Shown in pieces: positions 20,566 through 31,320 of a DNA stretch of 64,000 bases. The position numbers were made by a program, and so were the translations under genes. How positions within the stretch are numbered: the first letter of the stretch is position 1; every line of letters starts with the position of its first letter. Origin of the DNA: an uncultured Clostridia bacterium (GTDB lineage: Bacteria > Bacillota > Clostridia > Christensenellales > UBA1242); contig CAKVMH010000001.1 of NCBI GenBank assembly GCA_934772045.1, positions 310,001 to 374,000 of the forward strand, given 5' to 3'. The notes under the pieces were generated by a model that was not told the DNA's origin, ran no database searches, and saw nothing but the letters and a program-made list of their open reading frames with translations.

Positions 20566-21558
20566 ATGACAGAAGATAGGAAAAAATCATTAGAAGCAGC
20601 AATTGCACAAATTGAAAAACAATATGGCAAAGGTTCAATCATCAAAATGGACGAAACCAATTATGGCGACGGCATTGAAGTTATCCCAACTGGGTGTTTG
20701 CCACTTGATATGGCACTCGGCGTTGGCGGTTTGCCAAGGGGCAGGATTATCGAAATTTATGGGCCAGAAAGCAGTGGTAAAACTACTGTCGCTTTGCATG
20801 TGATTGCGGAAGCACAACGCATGGGTGGCACTGCTGCTTTTATTGATGCAGAACACGCCCTTGACCCTATTTACGCTTCAAAATTAGGCGTTGATATTGG
20901 CGCTATGTATGTTTCACAACCAGACACTGGGGAACAGGCACTTGAAATCACTGAACAACTTGTGCGTAGTGGTGGCGTTGATATTGTTGTTATCGACTCA
21001 GTCGCTGCACTTACGCCAAAAGCAGAAATTGATGGCGAAATGGGCGATAGTTTCATTGGCTTGCAAGCCCGCCTTATGAGCCAAGCACTCCGTAAACTTA
21101 CAGGTGTAACTTCAAAAAGCAAAACTTTGGTTATCTTCATTAATCAATTGCGTGAAAAAGTTGGTGTTATGTTTGGCAACCCTGAAACAACCCCAGGCGG
21201 TAAGGCTCTTAAATTCTATTCATCTGTCCGCCTTGATGTAAGGAAAGTTGACACAATCAAAAATGGTCAAGATGTTGTTGGTTCACGCACCCGCGTTAAG
21301 GTTGTTAAAAACAAAGTTGCCCCACCATTCAAAACTGCCGAATTCGACATTGTGTATGGCGAAGGCATTTCACTTTTGGGTTGCTTAATTGACAGTGCAA
21401 TTGAATGTGACGTTATTGAAAAGAGTGGCAGTTGGTTCAGTTATAATGGTGATAAAATCGGTCAAGGTAAAGAAAATGTTAAGGCTTTCTTAACTTCTCA
21501 TCCAGAAATTGCTGACGAAATCAACACACAAGTACGCGAAAAACTTTCAAACAAATAA
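20566..21558 (+). CDS. recA: Recombinase RecA
   Basis: 330 residues, slightly short of the usual 340-350 because the C-terminal tail is reduced. It forms filaments on single-stranded DNA, catalyses strand exchange, and triggers LexA self-cleavage. Walker A GPESSGKT is at residues 66-73; Walker B is VVIDSVAAL; loop L2 contains FGNPETTPGG, followed by ALKFYSSVRLDVR. Shine-Dalgarno AAGGAGAG lies 5 nt before ATG. It is transcribed with the small membrane gene from the SOS promoter at 20267. No intein or frameshift is seen. Confidence 0.99.
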   Translation: MTEDRKKSLEAAIAQIEKQYGKGSIIKMDETNYGDGIEVIPTGCLPLDMALGVGGLPRGRIIEIYGPESSGKTTVALHVIAEAQRMGGTAAFIDAEHALDPIYASKLGVDIGAMYVSQPDTGEQALEITEQLVRSGGVDIVVIDSVAALTPKAEIDGEMGDSFIGLQARLMSQALRKLTGVTSKSKTLVIFINQLREKVGVMFGNPETTPGGKALKFYSSVRLDVRKVDTIKNGQDVVGSRTRVKVVKNKVAPPFKTAEFDIVYGEGISLLGCLIDSAIECDVIEKSGSWFSYNGDKIGQGKENVKAFLTSHPEIADEINTQVREKLSNK

Positions 21559-21566
21559 CTAATTCT

Positions 21567-21595
21567 TTGCTTATGTTACAAACTTTAAATATAAT
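21567..21595 (+). promoter_or_regulatory. Possible recN promoter
   Basis: TTGCTT, 17-bp spacer, TATAAT, ending about 90 nt before recN. The -10 is perfect and the -35 weak. No SOS box was found in this gap, although recN is often SOS-controlled. Confidence 0.5.
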
Positions 21596-21685
21596 TTACT
21601 GCAAAACTTTGTAATGCACTAAATTGTATACCTTAAAATTAAAGTTATCACATAATTTAACTTTAATTAAATAATAGTGTTATCT

Positions 21686-23371
21686 ATGTTACAGACTTTG
21701 AATATACAAAATGTTGCCTTGGTTGACAACGCAACACTGAATTTCGATGAAAAACTCAATGTGATAAGTGGCGAAACAGGTGCCGGCAAAAGCATTATGC
21801 TTGATTCATTGAGTTTCGTTTTTGGTGGGCGTAGTGACAAATCTTTAATTCGCACAGGTCAAACGCGAATGAAAGTCGAGGCAATTTTTTCAAACCTTAA
21901 GCAGGAACATATTAATTACATTAATGACGAACTTGGCATTGAGTGTGGCGAAGAAATGTTTTTGTCACGCGAATTAGACGTGAATGGTAAAAACATTTGC
22001 AAAATCAATGGTGAACTTGTGCCTGTTGCTATGGTTAAAAAGATATGCTTAAAACTGGTTGATATTCATGGGCAAAGTGAGCATTTGGCAATTTTAGACA
22101 ATGATTATCAACTTAAAATTATTGACCTTTTCAGCAAAACTGCATATAAGTTTTTAGACAGCATCAATGATAACATTGAAAAGGTGCGTGAAATTGATAA
22201 ACAAATTAAAGCACTTGGTGGCGAAGATAAAGAAAAACAACTTTTAATTGACCTTTACACATTTCAATTGCAAGAAATTGAAAATGCAAATATAAAGGAA
22301 AATGAATTTGAAACATTGCAAGAAGAAAAACGAGCAATGCAACAGTTTGAAAAAGTGAACGAAAATTTAACCCACAGTTTATCATTGTGCGCAAAAAGTA
22401 GTTATAATCCATCGGCAATTGAAAACATTGTTGAAGCAGAAAAAGCTTTGACAGGTATAGCTGATTTGGGTGAAAAGTTTTCATCATTAAGGGAAAGGTT
22501 AAAAAGTTTAAGGATTGAGTTGGAAGATATTAACGAAACAATTAAACAAATTTTGGACACAAATGTTTTCGACCAGGAAAGGTTTGATTATGTGGACAAT
22601 AGGTTAGATTACATAAAAACCATGTTTAGGAAATACGACGGCAATTATGAAAACATGATGAAGTATAAGGAAAAAATTGCTCAATCGCTTTTCAACATAC
22701 AAAACAGCACAGAAATTTATGAAAAGTTGTGCACTGAACGCGAGCAAATTGTGGAAAACATTTTAAAAACGCAAGATAAACTTACAATTTTACGCAAAGC
22801 CACAGCAAAAGAATTGTGTGCCAAAATGCAGGACGAATTGCGTGCGCTTGGCATGCCAAATGCAAGGCTTGAAATTAAGTTCGAGCGTATTCCTGAAAAA
22901 TATAGTTCTACTGGCGCGGATAGGGTTGAATTTATGTTCAGTTCTAACTTAGGCTTTGAGTTGAAAGAACTCAATAAAGTGGTTTCTGGTGGTGAAATGA
23001 GCCGTGTTATGTTGGCACATAAAATTGTGGTTAGTGAAGTTGACAACATTCAAACGATTGTATTTGATGAAATCGACAGCGGTTTAAGTGGAAACATTGC
23101 AATGATTGTGGCTGAATATATGGCGCGGTTAAGTAAAAATAAGCAAATAATTGCTGTGTCACATTTGCCACAAATTTGTGCAATGGCAGACCATAATTTA
23201 AAAGTTGAAAAGCAAACAAAAGATAACACCACAACAACAAAGGCAACTTGTCTTGAAGGTGAAAACTTGTATGCAGAAATTGGCAGGCTTATGGGTGTGG
23301 CAAACACTAAGAATATAGAAGTTGCAAAAGAGCTCAAACAAAAATGTACAAATTATAAATTACATTGTTAA
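21686..23371 (+). CDS. recN: DNA repair protein RecN
   Basis: 561 residues, normal length. RecN is an SMC-like ATPase that binds DNA ends in double-strand break repair. The N-terminal Walker A GETGAGKS is at residues 29-36, a long helical, probably coiled-coil middle follows, then the ABC signature VVSGGEMSR (about 432-440) and Walker B TIVFDEIDSGLSG (about 457). The ATG at 21686 (MLQTLNIQNVALV) matches family N-termini; an in-frame GTG 9 nt upstream is the alternative. Neither has a clear Shine-Dalgarno. A strong terminator follows directly, so recN ends this repair cluster. Confidence 0.96.
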   Translation: MLQTLNIQNVALVDNATLNFDEKLNVISGETGAGKSIMLDSLSFVFGGRSDKSLIRTGQTRMKVEAIFSNLKQEHINYINDELGIECGEEMFLSRELDVNGKNICKINGELVPVAMVKKICLKLVDIHGQSEHLAILDNDYQLKIIDLFSKTAYKFLDSINDNIEKVREIDKQIKALGGEDKEKQLLIDLYTFQLQEIENANIKENEFETLQEEKRAMQQFEKVNENLTHSLSLCAKSSYNPSAIENIVEAEKALTGIADLGEKFSSLRERLKSLRIELEDINETIKQILDTNVFDQERFDYVDNRLDYIKTMFRKYDGNYENMMKYKEKIAQSLFNIQNSTEIYEKLCTEREQIVENILKTQDKLTILRKATAKELCAKMQDELRALGMPNARLEIKFERIPEKYSSTGADRVEFMFSSNLGFELKELNKVVSGGEMSRVMLAHKIVVSEVDNIQTIVFDEIDSGLSGNIAMIVAEYMARLSKNKQIIAVSHLPQICAMADHNLKVEKQTKDNTTTTKATCLEGENLYAEIGRLMGVANTKNIEVAKELKQKCTNYKLHC

Positions 23372-23376
23372 GATAG

Positions 23377-23415
23377 AAAAAAGAAAACGACTTATTAAAA
23401 ATCGTTTTCTTTTTT
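23377..23415 (+). terminator. Intrinsic terminator after recN
   Basis: Perfect 14-bp stem AAAAAAGAAAACGA / TCGTTTTCTTTTTT with an 11-nt loop; the 3' arm provides the T run. It begins 6 nt after the recN stop. Confidence 0.9.
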
Positions 23416-23540
23416 AACAACAATGTTATTTTATAAGTTGCACAATAAATTAATTCATTACATGTTGCAACAAATTTATAAATGTTTTTACATAACAAAT
23501 AAAGATAAGCAGTGCCATTTTACAATAAACAAAAGGGTTA

Positions 23541-23720
23541 CTAAGTATTTTCTTTTGTATCAATTGTGATTGCACCTACTGGGCAAAACTGTGCGCAACT
23601 GCCACATTTGATGCATTTTTTGGGGTTGATTTGTGCTTTGCCGTCAACAAATTTAATTGCGTTAACTGGGCAAATTGAAATGCAAGCCCCGCATGAAATG
23701 CATTTTGATTTGTCAACCAT
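23541..23720 (-). CDS. 2[4Fe-4S] ferredoxin
   Basis: 59 residues, the usual size of small clostridial ferredoxins. Two Cys clusters are seen: CISCGACISICP and CIKCGSCAQFCP, each CxxCxxCxxxCP, binding one [4Fe-4S] cluster and giving low-potential electron transfer in an anaerobe. A longer reading frame exists upstream, but AGAAGGAG sits 7 nt before the ATG at 23720, and a consensus promoter lies inside that longer frame, so the short form is correct. It is a monocistronic unit facing recN. Confidence 0.97.
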   Translation of the reverse strand: MVDKSKCISCGACISICPVNAIKFVDGKAQINPKKCIKCGSCAQFCPVGAITIDTKENT

Positions 23721-23754
23721 AAATACTCCTTCTATGCGATGATTTACATTATTA

Positions 23755-23783
23755 ATTATAGCAAAATATTCAAAATTTGTCAA
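23755..23783 (-). promoter_or_regulatory. Ferredoxin promoter
   Basis: Minus strand: TTGACA, 17-bp spacer, TATAAT, a perfect consensus pair ending 34 nt before the ferredoxin ATG. Confidence 0.93.
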
Positions 23784-24091
23784 TAAAATGTGTAATTTTG
23801 ACAATTGTTTAAATTTGTCATTTGAACAAAATTCTTAAAGGTGTAATTAAAAAATAAAATAAAAAATAAATTTTATTATTAAAAAATCATTAAAAATTGA
23901 ATAAAAAATATATAAATTATTATTTTTTTTAAAATTTAATTAAAAAATACAAAAAATAATGATAAAAATCTAATTTTACGCGAATTATTTAATTTTAATT
24001 ATTTCAACATGGCAATAAGAATTGCTAGGAAACCCCACCATTTAATTAAAAAAAACTTAATTTTTAATTTTTTTAAAATGTTTGCATTTAT
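23784..24091. other. AT-rich intergenic stretch
   Basis: About 300 bases between the ferredoxin promoter and the trxB promoter, very AT-rich with many A and T runs, especially 23830-24000. No coding region, RNA fold or binding site could be supported here. Confidence 0.7.
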
Positions 24092-24120
24092 TTGGAAAAT
24101 TTAAGTTTTTTGGGTACAAT
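24092..24120 (+). promoter_or_regulatory. trxB promoter, predicted leaderless
   Basis: TTGGAA, 17-bp spacer, TACAAT. Exactly 6 nt separate the -10 from the trxB ATG, so transcription should begin at or within a base or two of the start codon. No Shine-Dalgarno is present. Confidence 0.75.
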
Positions 24121-24126
24121 ATTATT

Positions 24127-25020
24127 ATGAAATATGATGTGATTATTGTTGGTGCTGGGCCAGCGGGTTTAAGTGCTGGCATTTTTGCATGCAGGGCAGG
24201 GCTTAATGTTTTGTGTTTGGAAAAATTAGGTGTTGGTGGGCAGGCAAGTTTATCGCCTGAAATTGACAATTACCCAGGCATGCATAAAATTGCGGGTTTT
24301 GATTTGGCTGAAAACATCAAACAAGACGCATTGAGTTGTGGGCTTAAATTAGAATATGAAACGGTTAAGAAAATTACACAAACGAAACTAGGGTTTAGTG
24401 TTAAAACAACCCAAAATAATTACAGTGCAAAAAAAGTGATTTTGGCATGCGGTGCAAAACCTAGAATGTTGGGCTTTGAAAACGAGCAACGCCTTATAGG
24501 TAAAGGCATTAGTTATTGTGCAAGTTGTGACGGAGCATTTTTCAAAAATAAAACAGTTGCCGTAGTGGGTGGTGGGAACACTGCAATTGGCGATGTTGTT
24601 TACCTATCACGCCTTGCAAAAAAAGTTGTGTTAATTCACAGGAAAGACAGTTTCCGCGCCAACCCAAAAGATGTTGAAAATGTTAAAAAATTAAAAAATG
24701 TACAGATAATTACACCAGCGGAAATAACAAAATTATATGGTGATGAAAACCTAACATCAATTGATATTAAACAAGGGAAAACTACAAAAAATATGAAAGT
24801 CGATGGGCTGTTTGTTGCAATCGGGTTCACGCCAGATTTAACCTTTGTTGATATAAATATCAAAAAGGACAAAAACGGTTACATTTTAGTTGACGAAAAC
24901 TGCGAAACAAGTGTAAAATATTTGTACGCATGTGGGGACATATTAAGTAAAAAATTCAAACAAATTATCACGGCTGTTGCTGACGGGGCAATTGCTGGCA
25001 ACAGTTGCATTGGAGATTGA
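24127..25020 (+). CDS. trxB: Thioredoxin-disulfide reductase
   Basis: 297 residues. This FAD/NADPH enzyme of the cytosol reduces thioredoxin. FAD-binding GAGPAG lies at residues 9-14, the redox pair CASC at 131-134, the NADPH-binding GGGNTAIGD follows, and the C-terminal FAD motif YACGDI is present. The ATG at 24127 gives the canonical N-terminus (MKYDVIIVGAGPAG); the longer frame upstream has no support and contains the promoter. The TGA stop shares its A with the ATG of the next gene, a giant surface protein. The mRNA is predicted to be leaderless. Confidence 0.96.
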   Translation: MKYDVIIVGAGPAGLSAGIFACRAGLNVLCLEKLGVGGQASLSPEIDNYPGMHKIAGFDLAENIKQDALSCGLKLEYETVKKITQTKLGFSVKTTQNNYSAKKVILACGAKPRMLGFENEQRLIGKGISYCASCDGAFFKNKTVAVVGGGNTAIGDVVYLSRLAKKVVLIHRKDSFRANPKDVENVKKLKNVQIITPAEITKLYGDENLTSIDIKQGKTTKNMKVDGLFVAIGFTPDLTFVDINIKKDKNGYILVDENCETSVKYLYACGDILSKKFKQIITAVADGAIAGNSCIGD

Positions 25021-28000
25021 TGAAAAAAGGTGCATTTAGGTTAATATTTAGTGCAATAGTGGCAATTTTGTCACTAATTGTTTGTTTGCCTAAAACCAGC
25101 ACATATGGTGCAGAAATTTTAAACACAAAAATTAACCATTACCTTTTGGGTGACGACAATCAAACACCATATCTTTCTAACGTCGATGCAGGCACTTCTA
25201 CGGGCTACAATGAATATCTATTGGGCGAAACAAAAATTGATCCGATCAAGGCAACAGCTTCAAAAGGCTTTCAAATTGTTGGTTGGCGTTTATTGTTTAC
25301 GGAAGATGTGGCGTCTTCAACATCGGTCACAAGGTTGGTTAATGGTAATCAAGTTTTAAACGATGCTCAACTTTTTAAAACTGATGATTTTAGCATTACA
25401 TATCAAGCGGAAAATAATGAGCCTTTTAATGTTGATTACACAATTTCGTATTTAGATTTAGATAACGATGGTTATAATGAAACTTCCACATTACAAATAA
25501 GTAAAATTGTTGAAAATGTGACAATTGACCCAGTATTTGATTACATTTACACTAATGTTGATGTTAGCAGTGCTGTTGATTTAATTAATATTGCAAGTTA
25601 CGCGCGAATTGAGTCTGCCGACGGAGAAAACGGCACTTTGTTTTACAGACAAGAAGATGCAAGCAATGGCAAATATTTAGACAGTATTTTATATAAAAAC
25701 GGCAGTTACTTCTATTTTGGCGATGTGTATAAGGACAATAATTTAGATACCTATTACACTTTGAATGATAGGATGGAAGGCGAAACACCAACAAAAACAC
25801 ACAAAGTTCCAATTCAAAATGGGCGCTATCGTTTAGATGAACAAGTGGAACTTGCGTTTAAAGTTGACATTAAGAATGATATAAAAACAAGTGTAAACAT
25901 TGATTTAATAGGCGCTAGCATTAGCGTAGATAATAAAATAACCGAGCTTAACCAAAATAAAACACCCGGCTTTAATCGTGTAAGAGATAATTTAAATAGG
26001 ACAACCGAATTTAGTTTGAATTTCAGTGTTTTAGATAGTGTTTCAAAACAAATAATCGTAAATTTAAAGTATGATAAATTACATATTGTTTCGATAAAAA
26101 CAACAATTAAAGCCCTTGATGTGGCAATCGAAAATGAAACCTACCTTTTGGACGCGCTTACAATAACACCGAACTCATATCACGCAGAAATTGAAGCGAA
26201 AAAACAATATCTTGTTAAAACTAACACTGCTTCAATATTGGGCTTTGAGTTGACCGCAAATAAAGAAGTTAGCAATCAAGGTTACAAGTATTACACATTC
26301 AACAAGATAAGTGCGGACAATACAACCGCAACAGCCTGCATAACTAACAACAAGTTTAAATTAAACCAACAAATAGACGAAGATTTTGAATTGGTTGTCG
26401 ATTTTGCACCAGTTAATTATAAAATTGAATTTAGATTTGCTGTTTACAAAGCGTCAAACAAAATAACACCTATGACGGGCAGTTACAACATTGAAGCACC
26501 AATTTATTTAGAACGTGGCAATTCAAACACAATAACCAAAACCGCAGAAGAAAATGTAGGTTACACATTTTTGGGGTTTGTATCGAATGATGATGTGACA
26601 AACCTTGTCATAAACGATGGTGTCACGCCAACAGCTGAAATTACAGTTGGAGTTGATAAACTTACCCCAACAGACAAAATTGTTTACATGTTGTTTGAAG
26701 AAAATGAGTATTCATTGCACCTAAATAACATTAATCAACTTGAATTACAAAAACCATTACAAGATGGGACAACACAAAAGGTTTACACAATTAATGAAAT
26801 AGGGCTTTATTTAACGCGTGACGGCAAAACCACAGAAAGTTTTGTTACACCAGGCAACCAAAATCAGGTTATTTTTGAAACGCCCTTTAAATTAAACGAC
26901 GAAATAACAATTAAACTGACAGCAAACGACGGGTTTACAATAAATGGTTTTGGTTTTACTGACAGCCAGAAATTGTACGACGGTAATATATTAAGTTTCA
27001 GCCTAACGAGCGAATTTTTAAAAAGTTATGATGAAAATGGAAATAGAATAATTGACGTATATGATTTTGAAAGTTTGCTTACTTACAGTTTAACATACAT
27101 CATCAATGCCGTGACCTTAGATAGTGGCGAAAGCGTCATTATGGCTGACATCAGCATAGAGTACAACGGAACAACTTATGACAAAGATAATTCTGGTGGC
27201 AACTTTGTTTATGAAGTTGGGGAAAATGATAGTTTTATAGCAATTACAGCAACAAATTTGCATTTATATGATAAAGTTAAACTTATTTCCGCCCCAAAGC
27301 AAGGCAATAGCCAAGATGGTGACACTTTTAATTACTTATTCAACCGTTTCACTGAAAATTTCCAAACTAATTTCTCGCTAGATGACCCAACAATACCAGC
27401 ATTCACTTATACAATTGAAAAGGATAATGCGACAATCACGGTTGAGTATTCTATGCCGGGATTATGGCTAAATTTGTCCATCAATAACACAAATGCTTAT
27501 GATTTAAGCCAAGCAAAAATCTATTTACAATCAGACAGTGAAAAAACTGCAATTGACATTTCAAAGGAACAACTTTCACCTAACACTGACTATGTGCTTG
27601 AATTAGGTGGGGATTTGTATTTTGGTTTTGAACTTGTGGGTTACAATTACAATGGCACAGTACGACAAAACACCTCGATGAGTTTTGTATTCCGTACTGA
27701 AGGTGCAAGTTTACACACAATTCAAATTTTGACAAAAGAAACTAGATACAAATTTAATTTGACCTACAGCATTTTAGACGGCGAAACTGAAACAATTGGT
27801 AGTTACGAAATTAAAATTTCAAACTTAAACCTTAATTTTACAATCACAACAGGATATTATGTTAGCAACGCATATTTCGTTGATGCACACAACTTAAAGC
27901 ATGTTTATAATGGTTTAATTATGGAAAATGAAAACCAAAGTACGCAAATAACCCACACATTTACAGCAGAACAATTGAGTGGGCTTGTTAGCGAGTGCGG

Positions 28001-31000
28001 GAAGGCGGACAATGAAGGCGTAATTAATTTGAATTTGCACCTTGTTTACACTCGTCACACTTACACTTTTACAGTTAATTATGGTTTGGTTAATAACGAA
28101 AGTGGGAAGTTTAATTATATTAGTTTCCCTGAAATTACAATAGAAGCAAAACTTGACGGTGTTAGCGTTACAATACCTGTTGATGGTCACGCAGATAAAC
28201 GCGTGTTTAAAAACATACCATATGGCGCAACAATTAAAATCAGTGCAAATGCAGTGCAAGAAGAAGGGCTTTCTGCCCATGGTTGGAATTATAAAGGCTA
28301 TTCAAACCCTACAACCACTTTGACTGATTTGACAATCAACAGCATTAAGGATAATGAAACCGCCACTTATTTATTGAACATAAATTACTACGACATAAGG
28401 ATATTAACAGAAGGCTACCAAGGTAACCCGATTGTTAGTGTTGCAAACAAAGAAAACGCAACGCAAATTTCATTCTTAGATAGTTTGCAAATAGACATGA
28501 ATGCAGATAAGTCAAAAGGTTACATGTTTGAAAAAATGACTTATTTAAAATATGCTTACAAGGCATATAGTTACGACGAGACATCATTTGCAAACGAAAC
28601 TGACCACATATATGTTTTGAAAAATAACAAATATGTGTTGAACACTGAACCATTTAATGCGGAGCAAACTTATTATAAACATGAGTTAGTGCTAGAGACA
28701 TATTCAGCGTTTACGCCATACACTTACAATGAAAATAGTTGGGAAAAAGATTGGAAGATTTTATATTATTTTGTTGGCGACCAAATAATACGTAATACAT
28801 CACAAGTTTATGACCCAACAGTTAATTTCTTTAAATATGTGAAGTTAACATACGAAGACAACAGTTTCAAAATTGGCAATTATTATGCACAAACTGACGA
28901 CAATGGCAGATATGCAATCGTGTTCACAATTAGTTACAAAAGCATTAAAATAGGCGTTAATGTTAATTCATCAACGGTTGGAAACAGCAAAATTATAGGC
29001 AACGATAATAAAACAATCACGGCTGATGAATTTGCCAACATCTATTTCAGCAAAATTATAGACAACGATGAAACATTACTTTCAGGTACACCGATTATTA
29101 CAATTGAAGACAACATTTTGCGCATAAAAGTTCAGCTTAAAACAATTACATTAGACGGTGTAAATCGCAACATCTGGGAAGGTGTGGTTTTGGCTTCGGC
29201 ATACATTTACAATGAAGGGGTTGGCAGTCTAACCATCAACGACAAAGGCAAAGGACTTTATGAATTACAGTTCTACATTTCGGAAATGTTAAGCAATAAT
29301 TGCTTGTCGGATAACGACATTTTCAATGTTTACCTAATTTATAAAATTGAAGAAAAACACATTATAATATCCACAAATGTTCAAGCAGATAATTTTTATA
29401 GGCACAATGGACAAACATTATTCAGCATGGTTTTAACTTTTGGGGGAACCTCATTCCAATCTAATGGTGCACAATCATTGGAAAAGGGAAAAGGATATTT
29501 AACAAATTCAACAATAAGTTACCAGTTTGACTATGGGCGTGGAGAATACTTTAGGGTTTCTGGTGTAAAAATCTATAAACTTAAACGTACACAAAATCAG
29601 TATGGTTCAACAGTTTACACAAAGGGCGATGCAATTTCAGACCTGACAAGTGAAACACTCGCAAATTACGGCATCACCGATATTGCGTTAGAAAACAGAA
29701 ATTTCAAATATGCATTTGTTGGCGACATTTGTATTGAATTGCAAGTGCAACCGATTATCACAGTAAATTCAACCGACAACAAATTCAGCACAACCTTTGA
29801 TTGCGACAATTTAGGTAATGGTAAGGAACAGAAATTGACTGTTGGCTCGTCTAGCACAAACCAGATTGAGATAGCAAGTTTGCTTGTTGATTATTTGGAA
29901 GTGAATTACTACAAAAACATTTTGCAAAATAACACAATCGTGGGTTACGAAACAAACCCATCACTTCCAAAAGATGCAGGGCAATATTCTGTTAAATTAT
30001 CATTCAAAAAGCAGATCGCAGATGCGGGCTGGGCGTGGCTTAGTCAATTGGAAATTACCAACCAAGTTTTGTTTGTAATTGCACCTAAAGAAATTAGTGT
30101 TAGGGTGGACACAAACAAGTTTGCAAGTAAAGAACCTTATCAACAGTACTACGCAGGCAAAGGCGAAAAGGGTTACACATTTAAAACACCAACCGAATTG
30201 TTAAATTTTGTGTATTTTACAGATGGCGCAAGAAGCTATAATTATTCGGCAGATAATGAAAATTTCAGCATTAATTTAGCAAACCTTAAGGCTTATATCA
30301 CTTACACAAACGGCGATGTACAAGTTGAAACTGGGCGTGCTAACGAGGACGAAGGTCTTTACAACTTATATCTTCAAAATATTGCACTAAACAACCCTAA
30401 CTTTGTACTTAATCAAAACAGCTTGTTGTTTGAAAGGGCAATGCGCATTTTAAAAGTGGAAATAACACTTAATGGCGTAAAAGTTTACGACAAAGTTTAC
30501 GACGGAACGGATTATGCAGAATTTAATGTGGATTCAACTTTATCTTGGGTTGGTGTGCTTGCTGGTGATGATGTAACAGCACCAAATTATTTGGACCTTA
30601 AAATTGCATTCGCAAAAGATACTGACGGCAAGGTTAATGTAGGTAAAAATAAAAACATTTTAATTAATGCGGATAATGTGCTTAAAGGCGATGATGCGGG
30701 AAACTATAAAATTAAAATCAATGGAACAACAGCCAATGTATACCCTTATAGAGTGTCTGCGCAAGTGGAAGGCTTTGGCGAAATCGAACTGAGGAACGAT
30801 AAAGGCTTAACTAACTTAAAAGACGGCACAAGACATGAACTGGCAAACCTTATCCCAATAGGTGCAAAACTCAAAATCGATGTTGTGCGCTCTGGCACAG
30901 GGAAGTTTGTGGACATGTATCCAAACATTTCAAAATTTTTAGGTAAAAATGAAGACTTTGTTGTGGGTTATGTGTTACACTTAGTCAATGACACGGTCGA

Positions 31001-31313
31001 AACAGAAATAAACAACAATTTAACTTTGCTATTGCCAAATGTGGAAAGGCTTAGGAAGGTTTTGCTTGTAACATCAAATGACTCTGTTGAGTTGGCAAAA
31101 TCAGTGGTAGACGGCAGAATTGTGGTTGATTTAAGCCAAACCAATTTTGCAATAAACAGTTTTGCAATCACACAGCAAAGGGTGCTTTTCAAGTTGTGGC
31201 AATTGATTTTAATCATTTCATTGTCTTTGGCAGTTATTGCTACAGTTGTTGTTATATTTGTAATCGTCCGTAAGCGCAAGAAAGAGCGCTACAGTTTAAA
31301 CGAAAAGATTTAG
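25020..31313 (+). CDS. Giant membrane-anchored surface protein (about 2,100 residues)
   Basis: 2,097 residues. The start is the ATG at 25020, which overlaps the trxB stop (TGATG) and has GGAGA 3 nt before it. A signal peptide covers about residues 1-30 (MKKGAFRLIFSAIVAIL..., cleavage near TYGA). The long middle is rich in Asn, Thr, Ile and beta-strand-like segments and was not assigned to a family. Near the C-terminus a YDG/MBG-like unit is visible (VYDKVYDGTDY ... DDAGNYKI, about nt 30470-30750). A hydrophobic helix close to the end (LILIISLSLAVIATVVVIFV) is followed by RKRKK, a stop-transfer anchor with the bulk outside. A YcxB-like gene follows 7 nt later. Being coupled to trxB is odd. A surface role is well supported; the ligand is unknown. 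Confidence 0.88.
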   Translation: MKKGAFRLIFSAIVAILSLIVCLPKTSTYGAEILNTKINHYLLGDDNQTPYLSNVDAGTSTGYNEYLLGETKIDPIKATASKGFQIVGWRLLFTEDVASSTSVTRLVNGNQVLNDAQLFKTDDFSITYQAENNEPFNVDYTISYLDLDNDGYNETSTLQISKIVENVTIDPVFDYIYTNVDVSSAVDLINIASYARIESADGENGTLFYRQEDASNGKYLDSILYKNGSYFYFGDVYKDNNLDTYYTLNDRMEGETPTKTHKVPIQNGRYRLDEQVELAFKVDIKNDIKTSVNIDLIGASISVDNKITELNQNKTPGFNRVRDNLNRTTEFSLNFSVLDSVSKQIIVNLKYDKLHIVSIKTTIKALDVAIENETYLLDALTITPNSYHAEIEAKKQYLVKTNTASILGFELTANKEVSNQGYKYYTFNKISADNTTATACITNNKFKLNQQIDEDFELVVDFAPVNYKIEFRFAVYKASNKITPMTGSYNIEAPIYLERGNSNTITKTAEENVGYTFLGFVSNDDVTNLVINDGVTPTAEITVGVDKLTPTDKIVYMLFEENEYSLHLNNINQLELQKPLQDGTTQKVYTINEIGLYLTRDGKTTESFVTPGNQNQVIFETPFKLNDEITIKLTANDGFTINGFGFTDSQKLYDGNILSFSLTSEFLKSYDENGNRIIDVYDFESLLTYSLTYIINAVTLDSGESVIMADISIEYNGTTYDKDNSGGNFVYEVGENDSFIAITATNLHLYDKVKLISAPKQGNSQDGDTFNYLFNRFTENFQTNFSLDDPTIPAFTYTIEKDNATITVEYSMPGLWLNLSINNTNAYDLSQAKIYLQSDSEKTAIDISKEQLSPNTDYVLELGGDLYFGFELVGYNYNGTVRQNTSMSFVFRTEGASLHTIQILTKETRYKFNLTYSILDGETETIGSYEIKISNLNLNFTITTGYYVSNAYFVDAHNLKHVYNGLIMENENQSTQITHTFTAEQLSGLVSECGKADNEGVINLNLHLVYTRHTYTFTVNYGLVNNESGKFNYISFPEITIEAKLDGVSVTIPVDGHADKRVFKNIPYGATIKISANAVQEEGLSAHGWNYKGYSNPTTTLTDLTINSIKDNETATYLLNINYYDIRILTEGYQGNPIVSVANKENATQISFLDSLQIDMNADKSKGYMFEKMTYLKYAYKAYSYDETSFANETDHIYVLKNNKYVLNTEPFNAEQTYYKHELVLETYSAFTPYTYNENSWEKDWKILYYFVGDQIIRNTSQVYDPTVNFFKYVKLTYEDNSFKIGNYYAQTDDNGRYAIVFTISYKSIKIGVNVNSSTVGNSKIIGNDNKTITADEFANIYFSKIIDNDETLLSGTPIITIEDNILRIKVQLKTITLDGVNRNIWEGVVLASAYIYNEGVGSLTINDKGKGLYELQFYISEMLSNNCLSDNDIFNVYLIYKIEEKHIIISTNVQADNFYRHNGQTLFSMVLTFGGTSFQSNGAQSLEKGKGYLTNSTISYQFDYGRGEYFRVSGVKIYKLKRTQNQYGSTVYTKGDAISDLTSETLANYGITDIALENRNFKYAFVGDICIELQVQPIITVNSTDNKFSTTFDCDNLGNGKEQKLTVGSSSTNQIEIASLLVDYLEVNYYKNILQNNTIVGYETNPSLPKDAGQYSVKLSFKKQIADAGWAWLSQLEITNQVLFVIAPKEISVRVDTNKFASKEPYQQYYAGKGEKGYTFKTPTELLNFVYFTDGARSYNYSADNENFSINLANLKAYITYTNGDVQVETGRANEDEGLYNLYLQNIALNNPNFVLNQNSLLFERAMRILKVEITLNGVKVYDKVYDGTDYAEFNVDSTLSWVGVLAGDDVTAPNYLDLKIAFAKDTDGKVNVGKNKNILINADNVLKGDDAGNYKIKINGTTANVYPYRVSAQVEGFGEIELRNDKGLTNLKDGTRHELANLIPIGAKLKIDVVRSGTGKFVDMYPNISKFLGKNEDFVVGYVLHLVNDTVETEINNNLTLLLPNVERLRKVLLVTSNDSVELAKSVVDGRIVVDLSQTNFAINSFAITQQRVLFKLWQLILIISLSLAVIATVVVIFVIVRKRKKERYSLNEKI

Positions 31314-31320
31314 GAGAATT